Assembly: GCA_018268035.1 (NCBI GenBank)
Contig: JAFDXI010000046.1
Location: forward strand, 1-64,000
Direction: 5' to 3'
Source: Bacteroidota bacterium
GTDB taxonomy: Bacteria > Bacteroidota > Bacteroidia > Chitinophagales > Chitinophagaceae
DNA: 64,000 nt
The position numbers and the translations under genes are program-made. Within the stretch, counting starts at the first letter, position 1. Each line of letters opens with the position of its first letter. This document shows, piece after piece, positions 56,157 through 64,000 of this stretch. The notes under the pieces were generated by a model. The model ran no database searches, had not been told where the DNA came from, and worked only from the letters and a program-made list of their open reading frames with translations.

Positions 56157-57473
56157 ATGAAATTTATTAACCTGATATTGTTAATCTTTTTGTTCGGCCT
56201 GTTTTCCTGTAAGAAAAATGAAAACCCCAATGTGCCACAATCAAAGAAACCAAACATAGTTTTTATTTTGGCTGATGATGTTGGATATGAAATCCCCACT
56301 TGCGATGGTGGCCATTCCTATTCTACTCCAAACATTGATAATCTTGCTGCCAATGGTATGCGGTTTACAGAATGCCATAGTGCACCTGTTTGCTCACCTT
56401 CAAGGTTTATGATTTTAACCGGTCAATATAACTTCCGCAATTATACTATTTGGGGTCAGATGAATATCAATCAAAAAACAGTTGGTAACCTTCTTAAGAA
56501 TGCTGGTTATGCAACCTGCTATGCAGGCAAATGGCAATTAAATGGAGGTGCACAATCAGCAAATGCTTTTGGCTTTGATAATTATAGTGTCTGGCTACCC
56601 TATTATGAGTGCCCTGAAACCATTGAAGGTTCAAGATATAAAGATGCCAGGATTTATGAAAATGGTGGCTACATTCAACCAGAACCAAATAACGATATGT
56701 ATTCAGATGACCATTTTACAAATTATATTTTGAATTTTATTGACAACCATAAAAATGATGCTTTTTTTGTTTACTATTCCATGATGCTCTGCCATAAAGC
56801 ATTTTCACCAACGCCTGAAGATGCTGTGTATGATGCCTGGAACCCTGACCCTGCCAACAGCAATAAAAAATATTTTCCTTCAATGGTAAATTATATGGAT
56901 AAAAAGATTGGATTAATACTGGATAAAATCAATTCAGCAGGGATATCAAATAATACAATTGTCATATTCGCGGGTGATAATGGCACTTCATCGTCTATTA
57001 CTTCTTCATTTTTAAATGGCCAGGTTAAAGGCGCTAAAGGCAGTGCTATTGAATATGGCATCCATGTGCCTCTCATTTGTAAATGGCCTGCTGTAATAAC
57101 TTCTGGCAGTATCAATAATGATCTCATTGATTTTACAGATTTCCTTCCAACGTTTGCCGATATTGCGAATGAGCAGGTGCCAACAAATTTTGGTGTAATA
57201 GACGGGAACAGTTTTTACAAGGCATTATCCGGAAATAATAGTGCTGCCCGCAAATGGTCTTTTTGTTATAGTGATCCTCATCTATGTACTGATTCATTAG
57301 GAAAATTCAAATTCGCAATGGATACCGCTTATAAATTATATGATTCCGGAGAATTCTTCCATTATAGTGAAGATATTATGGAAACAACACCACTTACAGT
57401 CTCTGAGCTTTCACCACAACAAACAGAAATAAAAGCAACATTACAGGCAGTACTTGACAATATGCATAATTAA
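56157..57473 (+). CDS. S1-family sulfatase lipoprotein
   Basis: The 438-residue lipoprotein (FGLFSCKKNE) has the metal-site Asp pair at 40-41 (ILADDVGY) and the Cys-type formylglycine motif CSPSR (Cys79) within APVCSPSRFMILTGQYNFRNYT. A distinct site is GKWQLNGG where most sulfatases have GKWHLG. Metal-site AGDNGTSS follows later. It removes sulfate esters from an unknown (probably carbohydrate) substrate, presumably at the cell surface or in the periplasm. No maturase gene is in the window. Closest relative here is the gene at 61134. Confidence 0.9.
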   Translation: MKFINLILLIFLFGLFSCKKNENPNVPQSKKPNIVFILADDVGYEIPTCDGGHSYSTPNIDNLAANGMRFTECHSAPVCSPSRFMILTGQYNFRNYTIWGQMNINQKTVGNLLKNAGYATCYAGKWQLNGGAQSANAFGFDNYSVWLPYYECPETIEGSRYKDARIYENGGYIQPEPNNDMYSDDHFTNYILNFIDNHKNDAFFVYYSMMLCHKAFSPTPEDAVYDAWNPDPANSNKKYFPSMVNYMDKKIGLILDKINSAGISNNTIVIFAGDNGTSSSITSSFLNGQVKGAKGSAIEYGIHVPLICKWPAVITSGSINNDLIDFTDFLPTFADIANEQVPTNFGVIDGNSFYKALSGNNSAARKWSFCYSDPHLCTDSLGKFKFAMDTAYKLYDSGEFFHYSEDIMETTPLTVSELSPQQTEIKATLQAVLDNMHN

Positions 57474-57511
57474 AAATTGAAAGATTTTATTTGGTTTAAT
57501 ATTCTTTATAT

Positions 57512-57778
57512 TCATTCATCATCTTCCTCATAATAAGCATCTTCATTACTGTAGTAGGCTTTTGTCCATTCCCGCACAGCATCATCACTTAACAATTCCA
57601 CTATATCGTAAATTCCATCTGTTTTACGTTTCCATTCCTGCATGATATGATCTTTGTATTTTTCAATATACATACAATGATCACTTATCATTTTTATTTG
57701 CAACAGTGTCAGTTCTTCATTTTCTTTTTCCTGCACCAGGTAATAACAACCCGGCTCCAATATCGCATACGAATACAT
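57512..57778 (-). CDS. Small hypothetical protein
   Basis: 88 residues, acidic C-terminus (EDAYYEEDDE). No domain recognised. It reads well as coding (MYSYAILEPGCYYLVQEKENEELTLLQIKM). Converges on the sulfatase gene. No function proposed. Confidence 0.6.
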   Translation of the reverse strand: MYSYAILEPGCYYLVQEKENEELTLLQIKMISDHCMYIEKYKDHIMQEWKRKTDGIYDIVELLSDDAVREWTKAYYSNEDAYYEEDDE

Positions 57779-57947
57779 AACTTCTCCCAGCTTTAGAAAT
57801 TAAATAATACTGTTTGAATTTAATGGGAGGTTTATGAAAGTTGGGCTAGTGCGAGTAATTACAAAATCATATTACAAATGTATTGAAATAAATTAAAAAC
57901 AAAAACTTACCAAATTGTTATTTTAGAGGTAGCTGATGCATAGCTAT

Positions 57948-58784
57948 TTATAAAGATGTATTTTCAGAAAGTACGGTTTGTGAGAAATTAGATTGAGCAG
58001 GTGGTTGCATACGTTTCCTGTAATTTCCAAATAAGCTTTTAAGTTGTATCATCAACACACCCAATACGCCTTCTTTGAGAATAGCCTTACTCATTTTGCT
58101 ATTACCTATTTTCCTGTCAATAAAAGTGATAGGCACTTCTTTGATCCTGAAACCAAGCTTCCATGCAGCAAATTTCATTTCAATCTGGAAGGCATAACCA
58201 ATAAATTTTATTTCATTAAAATTGATAGCTTCCAGAACTTTTCTGGCATAACAAATAAACCCAGCTGTCGGATCTTTTACAGGCATAAAGGTTATCATTC
58301 TTGTATATAAAGCACCACCTTTTGAATAAATATGCCTGTCCAATGGCCAATTTTCAATTTTCCCTCCCGGAACATACCGGCTTCCTACTGCCACATCATA
58401 TTTTTCATATTTGCAGGCTTTGTATAATCGCTCCAGATCGGTTGGACTGTGTGAAAAATCAGCATCCATTTCAAAAATAAATTCATATCCTTTTTCAATT
58501 GCCCACTTAAATCCTTCTATATAAGCTGTACCCAGACCCAATTTTCCGTGTCTTTGAATAAGAAATAGTTGATTGGGATAAAGGGATTGTAACTGTTCCA
58601 CTTTGTGTGCAGTGCCATCTGGTGAACTATCATCAATAACTAATATGTGATATTGAAACTGCAATGAAAAGATAGTATCAAGAATCAACGGGATATTCTC
58701 GATTTCATTATATGTTGGTATGATAACTAACTTTTCCAAATAGACAGAGCTAATCTCGAAAATACAATATTCTGCCTCATTCAA
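57948..58784 (-). CDS. GT2 glycosyltransferase, polyprenol-phosphate mannosyltransferase-like
   Basis: 278 residues from the ATG at 58784. A TTG at 58739 would start EKLVIIPTYNEIENIP, the usual family opening, so the start is uncertain. GT-A fold: VIDDSSPDGT, EMDADFSHSPTDL (DxD), then GSRYVPGG and GFICYARKVL. The C-terminal region lacks the membrane helices of some relatives. It resembles polyprenol monophosphomannose/glucose synthases. It follows the exonuclease gene after 28 bp. Confidence 0.87.
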   Translation of the reverse strand: MNEAEYCIFEISSVYLEKLVIIPTYNEIENIPLILDTIFSLQFQYHILVIDDSSPDGTAHKVEQLQSLYPNQLFLIQRHGKLGLGTAYIEGFKWAIEKGYEFIFEMDADFSHSPTDLERLYKACKYEKYDVAVGSRYVPGGKIENWPLDRHIYSKGGALYTRMITFMPVKDPTAGFICYARKVLEAINFNEIKFIGYAFQIEMKFAAWKLGFRIKEVPITFIDRKIGNSKMSKAILKEGVLGVLMIQLKSLFGNYRKRMQPPAQSNFSQTVLSENTSL

Positions 58785-58812
58785 ATAAATAAAAAGCCAA
58801 AAAAGGAGTAAA

Positions 58813-59580
58813 TTATTTTTTTACCAGAGTCCGGTTTAAAATTTCTGATAATTTTTGCTTTGTATCAAGAGCAAAATCACTCTTCATCATCCAATCATAA
58901 TATTGAGGTTCATTTTTTAAAACTTCTGCTACCGGCCTTCCTTTATGTTTACCAAAATTAAAAGTCTCTACACCATCAACCATTATCATCCGCCGGGCAA
59001 AATCAATTGCATCATCTTCTCCAATACATTTCAAAATTGTGTCAATTGTATCCCCGAGTTGAGGATATCTTTCCACTTGAGCATGTAATACTTCAAGAGT
59101 TGCATCAGCATCTGCTTCAGCACTATGGGCATTTTCAAGTGATTTATTACAATAAAATTTATATGCAGCTGCCAAAGTCCTCTGCTCCATCGAATGGAAT
59201 ATCTTTTGTATATCCAGCATTTTTCTGCCCTGCATCGAGAATTCCATTCCTGCCCTTAAAAACTCTTCTACCAACAAGGGGATATCAAACCGGTTACTGT
59301 TATAACCACCTAAGTCGCAATTATTAAGAAATTGCTTAATCTCGTTGGCTACCTGTTTAAATGTTGGGGCATCTTTTACCATTTCATCAGTGATACCATG
59401 CACATTGCTGGCAGCTACCGGAATTGGTTTTTGGGGATTAATAAATTTTCTTTTTTTCTGGATGCTGCCATCCGGCATAAGTTTAACAATAGCTATCTCT
59501 ATTATTTTATCAATAGCCAAATCAATACCGGTTGTTTCAAGATCTATAATAGCAAGAGGTTGCGAAATCTGAAGACTCAT
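58813..59580 (-). CDS. DnaQ-like 3'-5' exonuclease with a C-terminal accessory domain
   Basis: The 255-residue protein has the DEDD exonuclease motifs IIDLETTGID (about 12-21), GYNSNRFDIPLL and HSAEADADATL. A C-terminal segment FNFGKHKGRPVAEVLKNEPQYYDWMMKSDF is the small DUF3820-type module that often follows such domains. It is probably a DNA proofreading or repair exonuclease outside the Pol III core. It shares a short gap with the glycosyltransferase. Confidence 0.88.
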   Translation of the reverse strand: MSLQISQPLAIIDLETTGIDLAIDKIIEIAIVKLMPDGSIQKKRKFINPQKPIPVAASNVHGITDEMVKDAPTFKQVANEIKQFLNNCDLGGYNSNRFDIPLLVEEFLRAGMEFSMQGRKMLDIQKIFHSMEQRTLAAAYKFYCNKSLENAHSAEADADATLEVLHAQVERYPQLGDTIDTILKCIGEDDAIDFARRMIMVDGVETFNFGKHKGRPVAEVLKNEPQYYDWMMKSDFALDTKQKLSEILNRTLVKK

Positions 59581-59724
59581 TCTTTAAAGTTCTGCTGCGA
59601 AAATAATATTAGTTAGCTCAAACTGCAAACTGTGGTTTTAATAGATTAACAAAAAAACCAAAGCACATTGCAACAATTTTTTGAATAAAATGTCGTTAAC
59701 GTAAAAAATATCCTATTTCAAATT

Positions 59725-59853
59725 ATGAGAAAATTTTTCCTATTAATTGTTTTGGCATCATTTTGTGCCATCATGTTTTCCGGTTGTGTTGAAAGCAGGA
59801 GGAGTTCAACATGTCCTTCACATGATCCAAATTACTTTAGGCGCAGCCATTGA
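59725..59853 (+). CDS. Small lipoprotein (42 residues)
   Basis: MRKFFLLIVLASFCAIMFSG, then Cys21, gives a textbook signal peptide with lipobox FSGC. The mature part is 22 residues: Arg/Ser-rich with one more Cys, ending PNYFRRSH. The stop (59851-59853) abuts the stop of the converging acyl-CoA dehydrogenase gene. Too short for automatic length cutoffs, but the signal peptide and tight packing support it. Function unknown. Confidence 0.65.
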   Translation: MRKFFLLIVLASFCAIMFSGCVESRRSSTCPSHDPNYFRRSH

Positions 59854-61008
59854 TTATTTTGATAAAGAGCGGCCAATTACTATTCTTTGCACCTCGCTGG
59901 TGCCTTCATAGATTTGCGTAATCTTAGCATCTCGCATCAAGCGTTCTACATGATATTCTTTTACATAGCCATAACCACCATGTATCTGTACAGCTTCGGT
60001 AGCAGCCCACATTGCTGTTTCTGAAGCAAAGACTTTTGCCATAGCTGAGCTGGTAGTATAGTCCCTATCTGCATCTTTATCTAATGCTGATTTATATACC
60101 AGCAGGCGAGCAGCTTCAATGCGGGTTGCCATATCAGCGAGTTTAAATTGTATAGCCTGGTGATGAATTATTTCCTGGCCGAAAGCCTTTCTCTCCTTTG
60201 CATAATTTATTGACCTTTCCAATGCGCCAGCAGCAATACCCAAAGCCTGTGCTGCAATGCCAATCCTTCCACCACTCAAAACCTGCATCGCATATTTAAA
60301 ACCAAATCCATCAGCTCCAATCCTGTTTTCCTTTGGCACTTTAACATCATTAAATTGTATGGAATGAGTGTCGCTACCACGAATACCCATTTTATTTTCT
60401 TTGGCGCCAACCACTACACCAGGAGAATTTTTCTCAACAATCAATGCATTGATACCCCTTGAACCTTTTGATCTATCAGTTTGAGCCATTACTACATAAA
60501 CACTGGCGGTTGAACCATTGGTAATCCAGTTCTTTGTTCCATTCAGCAAATAATAATCACCTTTATCTTCAGCGATTGTGCTTTGAGAAGTAGCATCACT
60601 TCCAGCTTCCGGCTCACTCAATAAAAATGCCCCTATATAAAGTTCACCATCTTTTTTGCCCTGGGCCAAAGGAGTTAGATATTTTACTTTTTGTTCTTCT
60701 GATCCAAATCTTTCAAGCCCCCAACATACAAGGCTGTTATTTACACTCATGCATACAGATGTGCTGGCATCTACCTTTGATATTTCTTCCATAGCAATAA
60801 CATAACTGAGTGTATCCATGCCTGCACCACCATACTTTTGGTTTACCATAATACCCATAAAACCAAGATCAGCAAGTTTAAGAATTTGCTCTTTGGGAAA
60901 AATCATTTTTTCATCCCTTTCAATGACTCCGGACAAGCACTCAGTAATAGCAAAATCACGGGCTGCCTGTTGTATCATTAGCTGTTCTTCATTTAAGTCG
61001 AAATACAT
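59854..61008 (-). CDS. Acyl-CoA dehydrogenase
   Basis: 384 residues from the ATG at 61008 (MYFDLNEEQLMIQQAARDF is the normal family start; the frame begins seven codons earlier). FAD-dependent: the ALTEPxAGSD-type motif LLSEPEAGSDA, the TKNWITNGS segment, the catalytic Glu in QIYEGTSEVQRIVI and the C-terminal GGYGYVKEYHVERLMRDAK. Short-chain or branched-chain substrates are likely, but the exact acyl-CoA is not known. It may form the first step of fatty-acid or amino-acid degradation. Confidence 0.95.
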   Translation of the reverse strand: MYFDLNEEQLMIQQAARDFAITECLSGVIERDEKMIFPKEQILKLADLGFMGIMVNQKYGGAGMDTLSYVIAMEEISKVDASTSVCMSVNNSLVCWGLERFGSEEQKVKYLTPLAQGKKDGELYIGAFLLSEPEAGSDATSQSTIAEDKGDYYLLNGTKNWITNGSTASVYVVMAQTDRSKGSRGINALIVEKNSPGVVVGAKENKMGIRGSDTHSIQFNDVKVPKENRIGADGFGFKYAMQVLSGGRIGIAAQALGIAAGALERSINYAKERKAFGQEIIHHQAIQFKLADMATRIEAARLLVYKSALDKDADRDYTTSSAMAKVFASETAMWAATEAVQIHGGYGYVKEYHVERLMRDAKITQIYEGTSEVQRIVIGRSLSK

Positions 61009-61133
61009 GGCTGGAATTTTTGCGCGCAAAAATAAGCTAACAGTTGTAAGCTTTTGTTTTGTTTATGATAATTTTTTGAATTTATAAACAAAGCGATAAG
61101 TACTTTTATTTGTCAAATTAAAATGCAATTTGC

Positions 61134-63974
61134 ATGTTTCTTCCGAATATAGTAACTAATAATAAAATTTCATTAACCCTCCTTTTTTTCGTCTGTAACA
61201 TTTTTTTCTGCAATGGCTTTTTATTGGCACAAAGCAAACAACCTAATATCATTTTCATTTTGGGAGATGATATAGGTTATAATATTTTGGGAATAAATGG
61301 AGGACAATCATATACCACTCCTAATCTAGATAGCTTAGCAAAGAATGGTATCAATTTTACTGAATGCCATGCAACACCTTCCTGTTCTCCTTCAAGGGTT
61401 ATGTTGTTGACAGGCAAATATAATTTCCGTAATTATACACAATGGGCTGTTTTAGACACTTCTCAAAAAACTATTGCCAATATGTTTCAGGATGCCGGTT
61501 ACCAAACCGGTTGCTTTGGAAAATGGCAATTAGCAGGGGGTGATGCATCCATAAAAAAGTTCGGGTTTGATGATTATTGTGTATTCAATCCTTTTTCCAA
61601 ATTGCCTCCCAGGTATAAAAATCCTCAAGTGTATGCAAATGGTAATTTTCTTCCTTCCAGTTTAACAAATGGTAAATATGGCGAAGATATTTTTTTTGAT
61701 TCCTTGTCTGCATTCATAGAAAAAAACAGAGCACACCCTTTCTTTATTTATTATCCAATGGTTTTAGCCCATCCACCCTATCAGCCAACGCCTGACGATT
61801 CTGCTTTTGCATCCTGGAATTCAACAACTGCAAGCGATACCACTTTTTATCCATCCATGATTAGCTATATGGATAAAATAATCGGAGAGCTCAAACAAAA
61901 ATTACAAGTACTGGGTATAGCTGATAATACAGTTATTATTTATTCAGGCGATAATGGCACACCAAGAGATATCAGTGAAGAGGCCAATAATGAAGAAATT
62001 ACAGGCGGCAAGGGAAGTACCACTGAAATGGGTACACATGTCCCTTTAATAGTAAATTGGCCAGGCACAATTACAGGTAATCAGGTAAACAATGATCTAA
62101 TTGATTTCACTGACTTTTTTCCAACACTTGCATCAATAGCAGGTATCACTTTACCCACCAATTATGGGCCTTTAGATGGAGTTAATTTTGCTCCTCGACT
62201 AACTGGCTATGCGGGCACACCCAGAAATAGCTTGTATTATTATTATGACCCACATCCAGGAACAACCTTACCAAGAATATGGGCACAAACTTCCAAGTAT
62301 AAGCTATATGATACATCTGCAACAGATAATACCCTGCTATTTTATAATATTGTAAATGACATAAATGAAGAAGCCCCATTACAAGACTCTCAATTGACCC
62401 CGGCAGAAGACAGTATCAAACAATATTTATTAAGTGTTTTGAACCACTATATTGAACAAGGTAGTCCATTGTTTTCAAACATTACTTTATGTTCTCTATC
62501 TGATACATCTGTTGTGCTTAGAGACTCTATAATGATCAACGGAGGTTCTACTGTTTCAGAATCAGGCTTCGTTGTTAGCACAACACCAGCACCAACAATT
62601 TCCTCTCCCTTACGTTTTGCAAATTCTGTTGAGATTGGAGCATTCAGGGATACTATTTCAAAGCTTTTACCCGATCAAATCTATTATGCACGTGCTTATA
62701 CCATCAATAGGGCAGGAACCAGTTATAGCAATCAGATAAGTTTTAAAACTTTGCTTAAAGCCCCTATTGCAGAAGCAGCAACCATTACTGACAATAAAAA
62801 TTTCATTGCTAACTGGCAACCATATTCTGGAGCAAATACATTTCAATTGGATGTAAGTACAACTCCTTATTTTTCTACCCCTGTTGCGGAACAACTAAAC
62901 GAAGGATTCAACAATGGAAAGAATGCACCAGGTTGGAATTTCGAGGGAAATTTTATTGTTGACGATACTCATTTTGGGGCTTCTGCTCCATCACTAGTTT
63001 TTAATGGAGGAACCGAAGTAGCAACAACTCCTTCAATAAATAACGGAACAATTACCCAATTAAAGTTTTGGATGAAATCACTTAGCACCTTAAATGAAGG
63101 GCCTGTTTTGGTAGAAGGTTACAATGGTGATGAATGGATTCCAATAAAAATATTTTATGATGTAACAGGAAATGGTTCATTTAAAATCATCAATACTTTT
63201 ACCAATCCTCCATTGCCAAAAAATATCATTCAATTCAGGTTTACAAATCAAAGTTCAAAAAGTCAGGTAGCATTAGATGATGTGACAATAAATTATACAG
63301 TTTGGAATCCTTCTGTTGAACCAGGCTATAATAACCTTTCTGTGGAAGGGAACTCTAAAAATGTAACAGGTTTAAAGACCGGCGGTACATATTATTACAG
63401 ACTTAGGGCCACTTCACCTGAAAACATTTCTGTTAATTCAAATATTATTAAAGTAGCCCTTTGTAATCAACAAATAATTACAGGCATTAACATTGAGCAG
63501 GAGCCCTGCATCAACTCACAAAATGGAGAAGTAGAAATAATGGTGAATGGCAACCCCGGTCAATATAAATTTAAATGGCAGGGGCCAAATAATTTTACAT
63601 CAAACAACAATACGATCAGTCAATTACAGTCAGGTGAATATTATCTTACTATCAATTCAGGCAATACCTGTACAGTTGATACAATAGTTACCCTCAATGA
63701 TAAAAATTGTGACACTTCATCAGGAAATAATATAAAACTTAAAATATTTCCCAACCCATCTGCTTCATCATTTCACTTACAAATATTTTCTACCGATGAT
63801 GAGCCTGTATATTTGAATGTTTATGATTTGACAGGCAAAAGGATATATACTGCTCATGGTGATCAAAATGAATTGTATGAGTTTGGAAATAACTTAGTTC
63901 CGGGTATCTATTTTGTCAATGTCATACAAGGAAAAAATTCCAAGTCGGCAAAAATTATCAGGTTAGGCAAATAG
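61134..63974 (+). CDS. Multidomain sulfatase exported by type IX secretion
   Basis: 946 residues. Signal peptide to about 33 (GFLLAQ), then an S1 sulfatase domain: Asp pair at 45-46 (ILGDDIGY), Cys-type FGly motif CSPSR (Cys84), GKWQLAGG in place of GKWHLG, and YSGDNGTPRD. From about 450 come fibronectin-like and concanavalin-like modules. The final 80 residues (LKIFPNPSASSFHLQI...GKRIYTAHG...GIYFVNVIQG...) are a type A T9SS sorting tail. It resembles the sulfatase at 56157 but is twice as long and is secreted rather than lipid-anchored. Substrate unknown. Confidence 0.92.
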   Translation: MFLPNIVTNNKISLTLLFFVCNIFFCNGFLLAQSKQPNIIFILGDDIGYNILGINGGQSYTTPNLDSLAKNGINFTECHATPSCSPSRVMLLTGKYNFRNYTQWAVLDTSQKTIANMFQDAGYQTGCFGKWQLAGGDASIKKFGFDDYCVFNPFSKLPPRYKNPQVYANGNFLPSSLTNGKYGEDIFFDSLSAFIEKNRAHPFFIYYPMVLAHPPYQPTPDDSAFASWNSTTASDTTFYPSMISYMDKIIGELKQKLQVLGIADNTVIIYSGDNGTPRDISEEANNEEITGGKGSTTEMGTHVPLIVNWPGTITGNQVNNDLIDFTDFFPTLASIAGITLPTNYGPLDGVNFAPRLTGYAGTPRNSLYYYYDPHPGTTLPRIWAQTSKYKLYDTSATDNTLLFYNIVNDINEEAPLQDSQLTPAEDSIKQYLLSVLNHYIEQGSPLFSNITLCSLSDTSVVLRDSIMINGGSTVSESGFVVSTTPAPTISSPLRFANSVEIGAFRDTISKLLPDQIYYARAYTINRAGTSYSNQISFKTLLKAPIAEAATITDNKNFIANWQPYSGANTFQLDVSTTPYFSTPVAEQLNEGFNNGKNAPGWNFEGNFIVDDTHFGASAPSLVFNGGTEVATTPSINNGTITQLKFWMKSLSTLNEGPVLVEGYNGDEWIPIKIFYDVTGNGSFKIINTFTNPPLPKNIIQFRFTNQSSKSQVALDDVTINYTVWNPSVEPGYNNLSVEGNSKNVTGLKTGGTYYYRLRATSPENISVNSNIIKVALCNQQIITGINIEQEPCINSQNGEVEIMVNGNPGQYKFKWQGPNNFTSNNNTISQLQSGEYYLTINSGNTCTVDTIVTLNDKNCDTSSGNNIKLKIFPNPSASSFHLQIFSTDDEPVYLNVYDLTGKRIYTAHGDQNELYEFGNNLVPGIYFVNVIQGKNSKSAKIIRLGK

Positions 63975-64000
63975 TGTTTTGGAAAGAAAACGTAACCAGC

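Overview
This AT-rich window looks like chromosome of a Bacteroidota member, most likely Chitinophagaceae. This is judged from gene families, not a database search. The pointers are SusC/SusD pairs, type IX secretion (T9SS) C-terminal tails, TAnnTTTG-type promoters, lipoproteins ending in SC/GC plus Lys-rich starts, and a GH144-type enzyme. No tRNA, rRNA, CRISPR array, integrase or transposase was recognised.

Region 1 (1-9270) holds a secreted alpha/beta hydrolase cut by the window edge and frameshifted at a G10 run, a MacB/FtsX-type permease, an M28 peptidase, NADP isocitrate dehydrogenase and a YpdA-type flavoprotein. Two decayed genes lie among them: a GDSL hydrolase and a T9SS cargo protein. 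Region 2 (9271-13197) holds an ABC-F ATPase and an ECF sigma factor overlapping a gene for a single-pass protein with a barrel-like C-terminus.

Region 3 (13442-33504) is a complete mannan polysaccharide utilisation locus (PUL). An AraC regulator is divergent from susC-susD, two surface glycan-binding proteins, a GH26 mannanase, an SSS symporter, a GH130 phosphorylase, cellobiose 2-epimerase, GH97, GH5 and GH27. Proposed flow: GH26 and GH5 cut the backbone outside, GH27 and GH97 remove galactosyl branches, and SusCD plus the symporter import. The epimerase turns mannobiose into mannosyl-glucose, which GH130 phosphorolyses. An HTH-MntA/HepT toxin-antitoxin pair sits inside the locus, with its own promoter and a perfect 17-bp palindrome at its start codon. 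A 140-bp inverted-repeat element lies between GH97 and GH5, and a second copy lies at 37248.

Region 4 (33505-49316) is mixed: a hydrolase lipoprotein, ruvB, a YdcZ-type transporter, a PAP2 phosphatase, a glutamine amidotransferase with one in-frame amber codon, a head-GIN lipoprotein, a DUF1080 protein, a class IV aminotransferase, GH144 and an aldo/keto reductase. It also holds a GH9 glucanase joined to a NodB-like domain across an A9 frameshift, and three consecutive sulfotransferases.

Region 5 (49413-64000) has an ABC ATPase, an orphan ParA-like ATPase with a palindrome on its start codon, an esterase, an AsmA-like protein, tadA and superoxide dismutase. It continues with a lipoprotein sulfatase, a polyprenol-phosphate mannosyltransferase-like enzyme, a DnaQ-type exonuclease, a 42-residue lipoprotein, an acyl-CoA dehydrogenase and a second sulfatase with a T9SS tail. 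The most notable items are the toxin-antitoxin module and its operator, the structured repeat element, the homopolymer-frameshifted enzymes, and the co-occurrence of sulfotransferases with variant sulfatases.
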